From the NCBI GenBank assembly GCA_946498265.1, contig CAMMNR010000034.1, positions 1 to 13,999 of the forward strand: a stretch of 13,999 bases of DNA, in the 5' to 3' direction. The notes under the pieces are model-generated. The model had not been told where the DNA came from, did no database searches, and saw only the letters and a program-made list of their open reading frames with translations. Both the position numbers and the translations under genes were made by a program. The DNA comes from an uncultured Clostridium sp. Lineage in GTDB: Bacteria; Bacillota; Clostridia; TANB77; CAG-508. Below are positions 13,021 to 13,999 of the stretch, in pieces (within the stretch, counting starts at the first letter, position 1; the number at the start of each line of letters is the position of its first letter).

Positions 13021-13999
13021 TTATTCGATTCCTAAATATTCATTATATGTACATTCTTTATCAATTACTTTGCCATCATTTTTAATATCTATTATTCTAT
13101 TCGCAACTGTTTGTGTTAATTCATGGTCATGTGATGTAAATAAAATGTTTCCTTTGAACTTTTTCATTCCTTCATTTACTGATGTGATACTTTCCATATC
13201 TAAATGGTTTGTAGGTTCATCAAATATTAAGAAATTGGCTCCTGATAACATCATTTTAGAAAGCACACATCTTACTTTTTCTCCTCCTGATAATACTTTA
13301 ACATTTTTTAGAGCTTCTTCTCCTGAAAATAACATTCTACCTAAAAAGCTTCTTACAAATGTTTCATCTGGATCTTTTGAATATTTTCTAAGCCAATCTG
13401 TTATGCTTTCATCTCCTTCAAATAGATAGTTATTATCCTTAGGGAAATATGAGTTAGTAATTGTTGTTCCCCATACTAATTCTCCCTCGTCTGGTTCTAC
13501 TTCTCCAGCTATTATTTGAAATAATACTGTTTTTGCATTTTCATTATCAGCTAAAAATGCTATTTTATCATCTTGTTTTACCGTAAATGAAATATTATCA
13601 AGTAATTTAACTCCTTCTATTGTTTTTGAAATATTTTTTACTTCTAATATTTCTTTTCCTGGTTCTCTATCTGGTTTAAAATCCACATATGGATATTTTC
13701 TATTTGAAGGTTTTATTTCTTCTAGCTCTATTTTTTCTAAAGTTTTCTTTCTTGATGTCGCTTGTTTTGATTTAGATGCATTTGCACTAAATCTTGCAAT
13801 AAATTCTTGCAACTCTTTTATTTTTTCTTCTTTTTTCTTATTTTGTTCCCTTGCTTGTTTTAATGCAAGTTGACTAGATTCATACCAGAAATCATAATTT
13901 CCTGGATATACTTTTATTTTTCCAAAATCTACATCCGCTATGTATGTACATACTTTATTTAAGAAATATCTATCATGTGATACAACAATTACTGTATTT
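13021..13999 (-). CDS. ABC-F ATPase, C-terminal 325 residues (YkpA/YbiT-like), truncated by window edge
   Basis: The frame stays open to the window edge, so the gene continues beyond it; an apparent TTG start at 13812 is internal. The first visible residues (IVVSHDRYFLNKVCTYIADVD) are the switch histidine region of the first ATPase domain. Next comes a charged linker (about 40-110), then the second domain: a degenerate P-loop (ADNENAKT, about 150-157), the signature LSGGEKVR (236-243), Walker B FLIFDEPTNHLD (256-267) and SHDHE (289-293). There are no membrane helices. ABC-F proteins bind the ribosome and act in translation or antibiotic protection; the YDFWYESSQ linker and LGRMLFSGEEALK resemble the YkpA/YbiT housekeeping branch. 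The subfamily assignment is from memory of that family. Confidence 0.9.
   Translation of the reverse strand, partial: NTVIVVSHDRYFLNKVCTYIADVDFGKIKVYPGNYDFWYESSQLALKQAREQNKKKEEKIKELQEFIARFSANASKSKQATSRKKTLEKIELEEIKPSNRKYPYVDFKPDREPGKEILEVKNISKTIEGVKLLDNISFTVKQDDKIAFLADNENAKTVLFQIIAGEVEPDEGELVWGTTITNSYFPKDNNYLFEGDESITDWLRKYSKDPDETFVRSFLGRMLFSGEEALKNVKVLSGGEKVRCVLSKMMLSGANFLIFDEPTNHLDMESITSVNEGMKKFKGNILFTSHDHELTQTVANRIIDIKNDGKVIDKECTYNEYLGIE

Noticed and set aside
12652..13429. Plus-strand frames over the GNAT fragment and ABC-F gene
   Set aside because: They are antisense to recognisable proteins and have low-complexity hydrophobic translations.
13021..13812. ABC-F gene starting at TTG 13812
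   Set aside because: The frame is open to the window edge and the upstream residues are clear ABC-F sequence (SHDRYFLNKV, YDFWYESSQ), so this is an internal codon of a partial gene.

Overview
The window is very AT-rich DNA from a low-GC member of the Bacillota, most likely an anaerobic Clostridia-type bacterium. Pointers are the base composition, purine-rich Shine-Dalgarno sites, a prepilin-like GITLIALVITI segment and a HNLKTP-type histidine kinase. Genus cannot be fixed from the sequence. No tRNA, rRNA, CRISPR array or transposase gene was seen.

Layout. Positions 1-283 hold a 30-residue prepilin-leader-like ORF (minus) with its own promoter and ribosome binding site. A ribbon-helix-helix DNA-binding protein (284-505, plus) converges on a long-chain acyl-CoA synthetase (502-2226, minus), with a palindrome across both stop codons. 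The synthetase and a single-module nonribosomal peptide synthetase (2479-6726, plus) diverge from a 250-base control region with two promoters of identical -35 and -10 hexamers. The NRPS has condensation, adenylation, carrier and terminal reductase domains. A six-helix membrane histidine kinase (6774-8768) follows 47 bases later and ends at a strong terminator. A response regulator with an HD-GYP c-di-GMP phosphodiesterase domain (8942-10012) has its own near-consensus promoter. A perfect 24-bp-arm inverted repeat (10011-10060) overlaps the stop codons of the regulator and of the convergent Tex gene (10044-12233, minus). Beyond Tex lie a palindrome-rich AT stretch, a truncated GNAT acetyltransferase with an overlapping 39-codon ORF, and the C-terminal part of an ABC-F ATPase running off the right edge (13021-13999, minus).

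How the parts may work together (inference). The standalone C-A-T-R enzyme should N-acylate one amino acid and release it reductively as an aldehyde or alcohol. The divergent acyl-CoA synthetase could supply the acyl donor. The co-transcribed multi-helix kinase is placed to sense that product or the membrane, and the HD-GYP regulator would convert the signal into a change in c-di-GMP. This putative small-molecule-to-c-di-GMP circuit is the most interesting part of the window. Tex, ABC-F and the GNAT remnant look like ordinary neighbours.
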